Assembly (NCBI RefSeq): GCF_014202215.1
Contig: NZ_JACHGB010000004.1
Location: 409,255 to 473,254, forward strand
Length of the DNA: 64,000 nt
DNA from: Quisquiliibacterium transsilvanicum
GTDB taxonomy: Bacteria; Pseudomonadota; Gammaproteobacteria; Burkholderiales; Burkholderiaceae_E
Reading direction: 5' to 3'
Position numbers and translations under genes: made by a program. The notes beneath the pieces were generated by a model. That model was given only the letters and a program-made list of their open reading frames with translations. It did not search any database and had not been told where the DNA came from. This document shows positions 8,276 to 16,780 of the stretch, piece after piece. Position 1 is the first letter of the stretch; every line of letters begins with the position of its first letter.

Positions 8276-9240
8276 CGCGGGGGCTCCGGTTGAGGGCGAT
8301 CCGTGCCATGGCGATCCGTGCCGTGGCGGGCGCTGTCGGCAAGGACGAGGCGGCGCAGTTCGAGCAGATGCTCCACCTGGACCGCGATCGGTTCGGGCAA
8401 GGGCAGCCGGCCGGCGAGCACGGCCTCGATGTATCGGGCCGTGTCACCGGCATCGGTCGAGGGCAGTTCCGGCACCGGGCGCAGCCCGCCGGCCTGTTGA
8501 TCCTGGAGCGTGCGTGGCACGCCGCCGACGTAGCCCGTCATCCCGGGCGTGCGGCGCGGGTCGGCCACCGGCTCGCCTTCGGTGCCACGCAGCAGCAGCG
8601 CGTCGGCGTGCATGAGCTCGAAGGTGGCGCTCATCGAAGCCTGGTACTCGAGATGGGTGTGGCAACCGACCACCAGTGCGCGGCCGGCGCAAGGATTCAT
8701 CAGCTTGACCAGCGAATGTGCCGGGTTGCGCACCCCGATGGCCCGGCGCACCTGCAACAGGCGCTCCAGCCCGGGGCAGAGCACGCCAGTTGGCAGGAAG
8801 GCGGCCTCGCCGGGCGCGACCGGGCCGGCGGAGCTGCGGGCCGGCATCCCGAGCTCGGCCATCACCATCGCGGCGGTGACGCGCGCGGATTCGGTGGCGG
8901 CGCCGTGCAGCAGCACCGGAGCGCCGTGGCGGGCCAGCAGCAGCGCGAGCAGGGGCGTGAGCCCCGGCAGCTTGCGGGCGCCGTTGTAGCAGGGCAGCAC
9001 CACCGGCGCCTCGTCGCCAGCCACCAGATGGGTGCGCTGTCGGGTCGCGTCGAGGAAACCGGCCATCTCGATGGGCGTTTCGCCCTTGAAGCGCATCGCC
9101 ATGCAGAAGGCCCCGACCTCCAGGTCGCTGGCGATGCCGTCGAGCACCTGGCCGAACAGGTCCCCGGCCTGCGTGCGCTCCAGCGCGCGGGCGCCGTCGC
9201 GGCCGCGTCCGACCTGCCTGAGATAGTGATCGATGGCCAT
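8272..9240 (-). CDS. ybiB: YbiB-type protein, anthranilate phosphoribosyltransferase-like fold
   Basis: Protein of 322 residues related to TrpD (anthranilate phosphoribosyltransferase) but of the YbiB branch, reported in E. coli as a DNA-binding, SOS-linked protein and not a tryptophan enzyme. Features seen: N-terminal LERTQAGDLFGQVLDGIASDLEVGAFCMAMRFKGET, the PVLLHGAATES segment in place of the TrpD PRPP loop, and LVKLMNP. It lies between nasA and cobA in the nitrate operon, with 33 bases to nasA and a 4-base overlap with cobA, so it is co-expressed with nitrate reduction. A role in the pathway is inferred only from this position. Confidence 0.85.
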   Translation of the reverse strand: MAIDHYLRQVGRGRDGARALERTQAGDLFGQVLDGIASDLEVGAFCMAMRFKGETPIEMAGFLDATRQRTHLVAGDEAPVVLPCYNGARKLPGLTPLLALLLARHGAPVLLHGAATESARVTAAMVMAELGMPARSSAGPVAPGEAAFLPTGVLCPGLERLLQVRRAIGVRNPAHSLVKLMNPCAGRALVVGCHTHLEYQASMSATFELMHADALLLRGTEGEPVADPRRTPGMTGYVGGVPRTLQDQQAGGLRPVPELPSTDAGDTARYIEAVLAGRLPLPEPIAVQVEHLLELRRLVLADSARHGTDRHGTDRPQPEPPR

Positions 9241-9273
9241 CGCTGCGGGTCTCCTCGTCGTGGTGCTGGCCGG

Positions 9274-12075
9274 TCAGGCGCAGGCCTGCGCCCGCGCGGA
9301 CTCGGGCACTCCGTCTGCGCCGCTCGCCAGGCGCTTGAGCTCCGGCACGCAGGCGCCACATCCGGTGCCGCAGCGCAATCCTTGCTGCAGCGAGCGCAGC
9401 CGTTCCTCGGTGCCGCCCGGGTGGCCGTCCAGGTGAGCCCGAATCGCCCGGTCGCTGACGTCATGGCAGGTGCAGACGGTGCGGCCGCGATCCTGGACCG
9501 GCACCGGCGGCTCGGCGTGCGCGGCCAGCAGCGAGCGGGCGTGGCCGCCGACCGCCAGCCGCTCGCGAAGCATCGAGCCCATCCAGCCCGAGGCGCGGGT
9601 GTCGCCGGCCAGCAGGAAGGCCTCGAGCCGCGCCGTCTCGCCTGCGCCGTCGAGCCTGAGCGCGCGCCGCTGGCCGCGGCGCGGGTCGGCGTAGCGCAGC
9701 GCCGCCGGGCCGTCCAGCTCGAGCAGCTGCTCGATGCGTCCGAGCACTGCCTGGTCCGCGGGTTCGGCTGCCGCGGCGCGCAGCAGCACGTCGATGCGCT
9801 CGCCGGCGCCGCCGGAGAAGGGCACGCAGGACGCGAAGCCGAAGTCGTCGAAGGTCTCGCGCAGCGCCTGCCGGATCGTGAGCGCCCGTTCTTCAGGCAG
9901 CCAGGCGAGCGCGACCAGCCCCCAGGGCAGCTCGCAGCGTTCGATCGAGACGGCCGAATGCTTGAGTTCGGGCTGTTTCGAGTCGGGGCAGAACGCCGGG
10001 CTGCTCAGGGCGTTGACGCCGGCCAGCGGTGTGCCGTCAGCGTCGCGGCCGCCCAGGAACTCATCGCCCCAGTGCATCGGAATGAAGGCCTGCGAGGCGC
10101 CCAACTCCGGCGCCGGCCGTGCCGGCAGCACCAGCGCGCCGCGCGCGGAGGCCACGCGCACGAGGGTGCCGTCGCCGATGCCCAGGCGCTCCATGTCCTG
10201 GGGATGCAGCTGGACCGCGGGCTCGCCGGCGTGGTCGAAGAGCCGCGCCACGGCGCCGGTGCGCGACATGCCGTGCCACTGGTCGCGCAGTCGTCCGGTG
10301 TTCAGCGCGAAGGGTCGTGCGGCGTCTGGCGCTTCTGCGGGCGGGCGCCAGGCCGTATCGTCGAAGCGGGCCCTGCCGTCGCCGGTGGCGAACACCAAGT
10401 CCTGGTAGAGCCGGGCGGTGCCGGCCGTCGCGCCCTCCGGCAGCGGCCACTGTTGCGGTCCGGCGCGATCGATCATCGCCCAGTCCAGGCCGGTGATATC
10501 GAGGTCCCTGCCGCGGGTGGTCTCGCGATGCTCGTTCCAGATCGACTCAGGGTCCTCAAAGGGAAACAGGCCGGGGCGGCCCAGCCGCCCGCCGAGGCGG
10601 CGCGCCAGTCCCACCACGATCGCCCAGTCGTGCCGCGCCTGGCCGGGCGGGGGAACCGCGGCGCGCACCCGGCTGATGCGTCGCTCGCTGTTGGTGACGG
10701 TGCCGTCCTTCTCGCCCCAGGCGCTCGCCGGCAGCAGCAGGTCCGCGTAGCGGCCGGTGGCGGTGCCGGCGAAGGCCTCCTGCAGCACGACGAACTCGGC
10801 GCGCTCCAGCGCCCGGCGCACCGTGGCCTGGTCCGGCATCGACTGCGCCGGGTTCGTGCAGGCGATCCAGAGCATCCGGATCTCGCCGTCGGCCGCCGCC
10901 TGGAACATCTCCACTGCGGTGCGCCCGGGACGCTCCGGCACCGAAGGCACGCCCCACAGTGCGGCCACCTCAGCGCGGTGCGCGGGGTTGGCGAGATCGC
11001 GATGGGCTGGCAGCAGGTTGGCCAGGCCGCCGACCTCGCGCCCGCCCATCGCATTGGGTTGTCCGGTGAGCGAGAAGGGCCCTGCGCCCGGCCGGCCGAT
11101 CTGACCGGTGGCCAGGTGCAGGCCGATCAGCGCGGCATTCTTCGCGGTGCCACTGCTCGACTGATTCAGTCCCTGGCACCAGAGGCTCAGCGTCGCCTGC
11201 GAGGTGGCGAACAGGCGGGCCGCGGCATGCAGGTCCTCGACAGGGATTCCGCAGGTGCGGGACACGCGCTCCGGCGTGCAGTCGGCAACGGTGCGCGCCA
11301 GCGCCTCGAAGCCCACGGTGTGCCCGGCGATGAAGCCGGGCCGGGTCCAGCATTCGCGGATCATCAGGTGCAGCATGCCGTGGAACAGCATGACATCGGT
11401 GCCGGGCTGCAACTGCAGGTGGAGGTCGGCGGCCGCGGCGGTCTCGGTGCGGCGCGGGTCGCAGCAGACGATGCGCAGCCCTGGCCTGCGCGCCCTCGCG
11501 TCCTCGATGCGCCTGTACAGCACCGGGTGGGCCCACGCCGGGTTGGCGCCAGCGATGAACAGGCAGTCCGCGTGGTCGATGTCCTCGTAGCAGGCAGGCG
11601 GGGCGTCGGCCCCCAGCGTTCGCTTGTAGCCGGCCACCGCGCTGCTCATGCACAGGCGGGAATTGGTGTCGACGTTGTTGGTGCCGAGCAGCCCCTTGGC
11701 CAGCTTGTTGAAGACGTAGTAGTCCTCGGTGAGCAGCTGCCCGGACACGTAGAAGCCGACCGCATCCGGGCCGTGGTCGCCCACCACGCGGTGCATCGTG
11801 TCCGCGGCGAGATCCAGCGCGTCGTCCCAGCCCAGCGGCGCCGGGGCCGCGCCGCGATGCTCGCGCCGCATCGGCACGAGCAGCCGGGCCTGGGTCGCAA
11901 CCCGGGGCGAGGCGGTGAGGTGCAGCGTCGAACCCTTGGTGCAGAGCCGGCCGAAGTTGGCCGGGTGCTCCGGATCGCCGCGCACCCCGGTGATCCGCTG
12001 CCCGTCGGACTCCACCAGCACGCCGCAGCCCACGCCGCAGTAGGGGCAGGTGGAGCGGGTTTCGTGCGTGCTCAT
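9274..12075 (-). CDS. nasA: Assimilatory nitrate reductase, molybdopterin catalytic subunit
   Basis: Cytoplasmic molybdenum enzyme of 933 residues that reduces nitrate to nitrite. An N-terminal [4Fe-4S] motif has Cys10, Cys13, Cys17 and Cys45. The bis-MGD-binding body contains AGANPAWAHPV and LLLPASAWGEKDGTVTNSERR; a C-terminal molydopterin-binding beta-barrel follows (DQWHGMSRTG). The last 70 residues form a BFD-like [2Fe-2S] domain (CTC at about 868-870 and CGTGCGAC at about 902-909), as in Klebsiella NasA. The start at 12075 overlaps the nirD stop by 4 bases; the longer frame to 12528 is inside nirD. No nasC-type NADH diaphorase gene is present, so the electron donor is open. Confidence 0.96.
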   Translation of the reverse strand: MSTHETRSTCPYCGVGCGVLVESDGQRITGVRGDPEHPANFGRLCTKGSTLHLTASPRVATQARLLVPMRREHRGAAPAPLGWDDALDLAADTMHRVVGDHGPDAVGFYVSGQLLTEDYYVFNKLAKGLLGTNNVDTNSRLCMSSAVAGYKRTLGADAPPACYEDIDHADCLFIAGANPAWAHPVLYRRIEDARARRPGLRIVCCDPRRTETAAAADLHLQLQPGTDVMLFHGMLHLMIRECWTRPGFIAGHTVGFEALARTVADCTPERVSRTCGIPVEDLHAAARLFATSQATLSLWCQGLNQSSSGTAKNAALIGLHLATGQIGRPGAGPFSLTGQPNAMGGREVGGLANLLPAHRDLANPAHRAEVAALWGVPSVPERPGRTAVEMFQAAADGEIRMLWIACTNPAQSMPDQATVRRALERAEFVVLQEAFAGTATGRYADLLLPASAWGEKDGTVTNSERRISRVRAAVPPPGQARHDWAIVVGLARRLGGRLGRPGLFPFEDPESIWNEHRETTRGRDLDITGLDWAMIDRAGPQQWPLPEGATAGTARLYQDLVFATGDGRARFDDTAWRPPAEAPDAARPFALNTGRLRDQWHGMSRTGAVARLFDHAGEPAVQLHPQDMERLGIGDGTLVRVASARGALVLPARPAPELGASQAFIPMHWGDEFLGGRDADGTPLAGVNALSSPAFCPDSKQPELKHSAVSIERCELPWGLVALAWLPEERALTIRQALRETFDDFGFASCVPFSGGAGERIDVLLRAAAAEPADQAVLGRIEQLLELDGPAALRYADPRRGQRRALRLDGAGETARLEAFLLAGDTRASGWMGSMLRERLAVGGHARSLLAAHAEPPVPVQDRGRTVCTCHDVSDRAIRAHLDGHPGGTEERLRSLQQGLRCGTGCGACVPELKRLASGADGVPESARAQACA

Positions 12076-12458
12076 GCGCAACTCGCTGCCCGCCCCGCGG
12101 GGCCGGCCGCCGGCCGGCCGAGGTCGGTGGCCCGCCCGGCCAGTTCCCCGGCGTCGAGATGGACCACGCCGCCCTCGACGCGCACCGAGAAAGACGCGGT
12201 GCAGCCCTCGTCGGGCGCCTGTGCGCGGCCGTCGGCGAGCCCGATGGTCCAGTTGTGCAGCGGGCAGGCGACGCTGCGCCCGAACACGATGCCCTGCGAC
12301 AGCGGGCCGCCGCGGTGCGGGCAGCGGTCCAGCAGCGCGAACACCTCGTCGGCGGCGGTGCGGAACAGGGCCACGTCCAGGCCCTGCTTTCGGGCGACGC
12401 GGCGTGCCCCCAGGACCGGGATGTCGTCCACCCGGCAGATCGCTTTCCAGTCGTTCAT
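12072..12458 (-). CDS. nirD: Nitrite reductase small subunit (Rieske-like)
   Basis: Small subunit of NADH-dependent assimilatory nitrite reductase, 128 residues. It keeps an intact Rieske [2Fe-2S] motif, C46-P-H48 and C65-P-L-H68, in the contexts CPHRGGPL and CPLHNW; many NirD proteins have lost these ligands, so this copy probably binds a cluster. The C-terminal 25 residues are a Gly/Ala/Arg-rich tail beyond the usual fold. ATG 12458 has a GAGGAGCAC ribosome-binding site and lies 32 bases after nirB. The stop overlaps the nasA start (ATGA), which indicates coupled translation. Confidence 0.95.
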   Translation of the reverse strand: MNDWKAICRVDDIPVLGARRVARKQGLDVALFRTAADEVFALLDRCPHRGGPLSQGIVFGRSVACPLHNWTIGLADGRAQAPDEGCTASFSVRVEGGVVHLDAGELAGRATDLGRPAAGPAGRAASCA

Positions 12459-12490
12459 CGTGTGCTCCTCGGGATCGGTTCGTGGTGCGC

Positions 12491-14935
12491 TCACGCCGGG
12501 ACGGGCTCGAACTGCCGGGCGTCGACACCGGCGGCGGCGAACTCGAACCACGGATCCGGCTCGCCCTCGAGCGCCGCCTGCAGCCGCGCCCAGAGCGCGC
12601 GGCGGCCTTCGGCGTCCTCGACGACGCAGCGGCGGACGTGGTCCAGGCCGACGCGATTCACGTAGTGCACCGTGCGTTCCAGGTACCAGCCCTCCTCGCG
12701 GTAGAGCTGCATGAAGGCGCCGGTATGCTCGAGCACCTCCTCGGAGCTGCCGAGCTTGACCAGGAAGTGGCCCACCTCGGTCTTGATGCCGCCGTTGCCG
12801 GCGATGTACATCTCCCAGCCGCTCTCGACGCCGACGATGCCGACGTCCTTGATCCCGGACTCGGCGCAGTTGCGCGGGCATCCGGACACAGCGAACTTGA
12901 CCTTGTGCGGCGCATACATCCGCCACATCGCGCGCTCCAGGTCCTTGCCCAGGCGGGTGCTGTCCTGCGTTCCCATCCGGCACCATTCGCTGCCCACGCA
13001 GGTCTTCACGGTGCGCAGCGCCTTCGCGTAGGCATGCCCGCTGGGCATGCCGAGGTCGCGCCAGACGGCGGGCAGGTCCTCCTTGCGCACCCCCAGCAGG
13101 TCGATGCGCTGGCCACCGGTCACCTTGACCGTGGGAATCGCGTAGCGGTCGACGACGTCTGCGATGCGGCGCAGCTCCGCGGCGCTGGTTTCCCCGCCCC
13201 ACATCCGCGGCACCACGCTGTAGCTGCCGTCCTTCTGGATGTTGGCGTGGCTGCGCTCGTTGACGAAGCGGCTCTGCGGGTCGTCCTTCGCCTGCTTCGG
13301 CCAGGTGCTGATCAGGTAGTAGTTGACCGCCGGGCGGCAGGCCGAGCAGCCATCCGGGCTGCGCCATTCCATGAAGCGGAACACCTCGGGGACGCTCAGC
13401 AGCCGGTGCGTCCGGATTGCGTCGCGAACCGCCTGGTGGCCATGCTCGGTGCAGCCGCAGATCGGCCGGGTCTTCGGCGTGGCCGAGTAGTCGCCGCCGG
13501 CGGTGGACATCAGGATCTGCTCGACCAGCCCGGTGCAGGAGCCGCAGCTGGCGCTGGCCTTGGTGTGCTTGCGCACCTCCTCCAGCGTGAACAGGCCCTG
13601 CTCCTTGATCGCCTTGCAGATCGCGCCCTTGGTGACGCCGTTGCAGCCGCAGACCTCGTCGGTGTCCACCATCGCTGCCGCCTTGCTGTGTCCTTCGTGG
13701 CCGCCGTCGCCGATGCCGGATTCGCCGAACATCAGCCGGTCGCGGATGTCGGCCACGCTGCGGCCATCGCGCAGCAGCCCGAAGTACCAGCTGCCGTCGA
13801 CCGTGTCGCCATACAGGCAGGCGCCCACCAGCCGGTCGTCCTTGAGCACCAGCTTCTTGTAGACCCCGGCCGACGGGTCGCTCAGCACGATCGACTCGCT
13901 GTCCTCGTCGCCCTTGAAATCGCCGGCGGAGAAAAGGTCGATCCCGGTCACCTTGAGCTTGGTCGAGGTGAGCGAGCCGGTGTAGCGGCCGATTCCGAAC
14001 TCGGCGAGGTGATTGGCCGCGACCTTCGCCTGCTCGAACAGCGGCGCCACCAGTCCGTATGCGACGCCGCGGTGCGCCGCGCATTCGCCCACCGCGTAGA
14101 CGCGGGGGTCGGTCACCGTCTGCAGGGTGTCGCTCACCACGATGCCGCGGTCGACGTGCAGGCGCATCCGCTCGGCGAGCGCGGTCTCAGGGCGGATTCC
14201 GACCGCCATCACCACCAGCTCGGCGGGACTCTCGCGTCCGTCCCGGAATCGCACCGCGCGCACCCGGCCGTCCTCGCCGCCGAGCAGCTCCTCGGTCTGC
14301 GCGCCGACCAGGAAGCGCAGGCCGCGCGCCTCCAGCGATTCCTGCAGCATCCTGCCGGCCACTTCGTCGAGCTGGCGCTCCATCAGCGTCGGCGCAACGT
14401 GCACCACGCTCACGTCCATGCCGCGCTTGAGCAGGCCGTTGGCCGCCTCCAGGCCCAGCAGCCCGCCGCCGATCACCACCGCGTGCCGGCGGGTGGCGGC
14501 AGCCTCGATCATCGCCTGGGTGTCGGCGATGTCCCGGTAGGCCAGCACGCCGCCCAGCCCGCTGCCCGGCACCGGCAGGATGAAGGGCCTGGAGCCGGTC
14601 GCCATCAGCAGGCGGTCGTAGCCGGCCTCGATCGCCTCGCCGTCCGGATTGCGGGCGCGGACGATCCGCCGGGTCCGGTCGACCTCGGTCACGGTCCAGC
14701 CGGCGTGCAGCACGATTCCGTGGTCGCGGTACCAGGACCAGTCGTTGAGGACGATCTCGTCGAGAGTCTGCTCACCGGCCAGTACCGGAGACAGCAGGAT
14801 GCGGTTGTAGTTCGGATGCGGCTCGGCGCCGAAGACGGTGATGTCATGGCTGTCCGGAGCGATGCGGATCAGCTCCTCGAGCGTGCGCACGCCGGCCATC
14901 CCGTTGCCGATCATCACGAGGCGGGGTCTTTGCAT
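12491..14935 (-). CDS. nirB: Assimilatory nitrite reductase [NAD(P)H] large subunit
   Basis: Enzyme of 814 residues that carries out six-electron reduction of nitrite to ammonium. Domain order: FAD/NAD-binding pyridine disulfide oxidoreductase part (about 1-320; NGMAGVRTLEE, VIGGGLLGLEAANGL), two BFD-like [2Fe-2S]-type segments (CGCNGV...CGSC at about 420-470 and CGCTEHG...CSAC), then the ferredoxin-like and siroheme/[4Fe-4S] half with Cys646, Cys652, Cys686 and Cys690 (CVGSEWC and GCPRNC). All cofactor ligands are intact. It follows nrtD after 77 bases and precedes nirD. Siroheme demand is met by cobA at the end of the same operon. Confidence 0.97.
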   Translation of the reverse strand: MQRPRLVMIGNGMAGVRTLEELIRIAPDSHDITVFGAEPHPNYNRILLSPVLAGEQTLDEIVLNDWSWYRDHGIVLHAGWTVTEVDRTRRIVRARNPDGEAIEAGYDRLLMATGSRPFILPVPGSGLGGVLAYRDIADTQAMIEAAATRRHAVVIGGGLLGLEAANGLLKRGMDVSVVHVAPTLMERQLDEVAGRMLQESLEARGLRFLVGAQTEELLGGEDGRVRAVRFRDGRESPAELVVMAVGIRPETALAERMRLHVDRGIVVSDTLQTVTDPRVYAVGECAAHRGVAYGLVAPLFEQAKVAANHLAEFGIGRYTGSLTSTKLKVTGIDLFSAGDFKGDEDSESIVLSDPSAGVYKKLVLKDDRLVGACLYGDTVDGSWYFGLLRDGRSVADIRDRLMFGESGIGDGGHEGHSKAAAMVDTDEVCGCNGVTKGAICKAIKEQGLFTLEEVRKHTKASASCGSCTGLVEQILMSTAGGDYSATPKTRPICGCTEHGHQAVRDAIRTHRLLSVPEVFRFMEWRSPDGCSACRPAVNYYLISTWPKQAKDDPQSRFVNERSHANIQKDGSYSVVPRMWGGETSAAELRRIADVVDRYAIPTVKVTGGQRIDLLGVRKEDLPAVWRDLGMPSGHAYAKALRTVKTCVGSEWCRMGTQDSTRLGKDLERAMWRMYAPHKVKFAVSGCPRNCAESGIKDVGIVGVESGWEMYIAGNGGIKTEVGHFLVKLGSSEEVLEHTGAFMQLYREEGWYLERTVHYVNRVGLDHVRRCVVEDAEGRRALWARLQAALEGEPDPWFEFAAAGVDARQFEPVPA

Positions 14936-15012
14936 GGTGTCTCTCCCTGGCCGGCGGGCTCTCTGGATGAGCCCGGGGTCGGCGTTCTGTTCTGTTTCGG
15001 TACGGTGGGTGC

Positions 15013-15858
15013 TCAGGCGCGCAGCGCGGCGCTGCGCTGCGCGAGATCGGCCGGCGCGCCGCGCAGCGGCTCGACCTTGCGCTGCTTCTCGTACAGGAAG
15101 CTCAGCACCTCCTGACGGCAGCGGTTGTAGTCGGCGTTGCCGGCCAGCGCGATGCGTTCGCGCGGGCGCGGCAGCTGCACGTCGAGCACCTGGCCGATGG
15201 TAGCCGCCGGCCCGTTGGTCATCATCACGATGCGATCCGACAGCAGCACCGCCTCGTCGACGTCATGGGTGATCATCATCACCGTGTTGCGCCGCTCGGC
15301 CTGGATGCGCATCACCTCGTCCTGCAGGTGAGCGCGGGTCAGCGCGTCCAGCGCGCCGAAGGGCTCGTCGAGCAGCAGCACCTTGGGCTTCATCGCCAGC
15401 GCCCGGGCAATCCCCACGCGTTGCTTCATCCCTCCGGAGATCTCCGACGGGAGCCGCTGCAGCGCGTGGCGCATGTTGACCATCTCGAGGTTCTGGAGCA
15501 CCCAGTCGCGGCGCTCGCCGGCGCCGAGCTTGCCTCGGAACACCTTGTCGACCGCCAGCGCGACGTTCTGGTAGACGGTCAGCCAGGGCAGCAGCGAATG
15601 GTTCTGGAAGACCAGCGCGCGGTCCGGTCCGGGGGCGCCGACCTCGCGGCCGTCGACGATGACGCCGCCGATCGAGGGCTGCAGCAGGCCGGCGACGATG
15701 TTGAGCACGGTCGACTTGCCGCAGCCGGAGTGGCCGATCAGCGAAACGAACTCGCCGCGCTGGACGTCCAGGTCGATGCCGCGCAGCACCTCGCTGGTGG
15801 TTCCGCCGCGCGTGAAGCTCATTCCCACGCGGGAGATGCTCAGGTATGCATTGCTCAT
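15013..15858 (-). CDS. nrtD: Nitrate ABC transporter, ATP-binding protein
   Basis: ATPase of 281 residues energising nitrate uptake. Walker A is GHSGCGKST at residues 42-50, the Q-loop is FQNHSLLPWL, the signature is SGGMKQR, Walker B is VLLLDEP with D-loop GALDALT, and the switch His is in MITHDVDEA. The NrtC/NrtD/SsuB/TauB group of ATPases is the closest match. It lies 19 bases after the permease gene and is followed by nirB, so its substrate is assigned with good support from context. It lacks the extra NrtA-like domain that NrtC proteins carry. Confidence 0.94.
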   Translation of the reverse strand: MSNAYLSISRVGMSFTRGGTTSEVLRGIDLDVQRGEFVSLIGHSGCGKSTVLNIVAGLLQPSIGGVIVDGREVGAPGPDRALVFQNHSLLPWLTVYQNVALAVDKVFRGKLGAGERRDWVLQNLEMVNMRHALQRLPSEISGGMKQRVGIARALAMKPKVLLLDEPFGALDALTRAHLQDEVMRIQAERRNTVMMITHDVDEAVLLSDRIVMMTNGPAATIGQVLDVQLPRPRERIALAGNADYNRCRQEVLSFLYEKQRKVEPLRGAPADLAQRSAALRA

Positions 15859-15877
15859 GGTGTGCTCCGCGTTGCGG

Positions 15878-16744
15878 TCAGCCGGCGGACGTGCCGCGCG
15901 TGACCCAATTGCCGACTGCGGCGACCAGCCGGTCGAGCAGGAATCCGACGACGCCCACGTAGACGAGGGCGAGGATGATGTCGCTGATCAGCGACGAGTT
16001 CCACGCGTCCCAGATGAAGAAGCCGATGCCCACGCCGCCGATCAGCATTTCGGCCGCGATGATCGCCAGCCAGGACAGACCGACCCCGATGCGCAGGCCG
16101 GAGAAGATGTAGGGCGCCGCGGCGGGCAGCATCACCTTCCAGAAGTACTCGAGGCCGTTGAGCCGGATCACGCGGGCCACGTTGCGGTAGTCGTCCGGGA
16201 TGTTGCGGATGCCCACCGAGGTGTTGATGATGATCGGCCAGATCGACGTGATGAAGATGACGAAGATCGCCGACGGATTGCTGTCCTGGAAGCCGGCCAG
16301 CGAGATCGGCAGCCAGGCCAGCGGCGGCACGGTGCGCAGCACCTGGAACAGCGGGTCGAGCCCGCGCAGCGCCCAGGCCGACTGGCCGACCAGCACTCCC
16401 AGCGCCACGCCCGCCACCACCGCGAGCGAGTAGCCGTAGGCCACCCGCTCCAGGCTGGCGAGGATCTGCCAGGCCAGGCCCACGTCGTTGCCGCCGTTGT
16501 CGAAGAAGGGGTTGGCGATCAGTTCCCAGCTGTCCTCGATGACGCGGCTGGCGCTGGGCAGCGCGGCGCCCGGGCTGGAGCCGAGGATCTCCCAGATGCC
16601 CACCAGCAGGGCCAGGATCGCCAGGGGCGGCAGGACATGGGCGGCCAGGCTGCGCAGCGCGGGGACCATGCGTGTGTGCCGGGCCGGCGGGGCGCCGGGC
16701 GTGGCCGGCAGGCGGACGGCCGCCAGGGTGTCGGTCTGTTTCAT
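15878..16744 (-). CDS. nrtB: Nitrate ABC transporter, permease protein
   Basis: Inner-membrane permease of 288 residues with about six hydrophobic segments and the binding-protein-dependent transport signature. Typical NrtB/SsuC elements are FQVLRTVPPLAWLPISLAGFQDSNPSAIFVIF and the EAA-like loop with NVARVIRLNGLEYFWKVMLPAAAPYIFSGLRIGVGLSWLAIIAAEML. The N-terminal 30 residues are cytoplasmic and basic. It sits between nrtA (36 bases upstream) and nrtD (19 bases downstream) in the same operon. Confidence 0.94.
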   Translation of the reverse strand: MKQTDTLAAVRLPATPGAPPARHTRMVPALRSLAAHVLPPLAILALLVGIWEILGSSPGAALPSASRVIEDSWELIANPFFDNGGNDVGLAWQILASLERVAYGYSLAVVAGVALGVLVGQSAWALRGLDPLFQVLRTVPPLAWLPISLAGFQDSNPSAIFVIFITSIWPIIINTSVGIRNIPDDYRNVARVIRLNGLEYFWKVMLPAAAPYIFSGLRIGVGLSWLAIIAAEMLIGGVGIGFFIWDAWNSSLISDIILALVYVGVVGFLLDRLVAAVGNWVTRGTSAG

Positions 16745-16780
16745 CTCGGGCTCCGGGGAATTGCTCGTTGCCGCATCGGG

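Noticed and set aside
12075-12528. N-terminal extension of nasA
   Set aside because: The extra 151 residues are out-of-frame translation of nirD; the [4Fe-4S] motif starts right after ATG 12075, as expected for the family.
8248-12714. Very long open frame on the plus strand opposite nasA and ybiB
   Set aside because: It mirrors the codon structure of the real minus-strand genes; high GC leaves antisense frames open. No recognisable domain. The same holds for long frames at 1113-3155, 12050-15115, 22966-26370 and 44275-47448.
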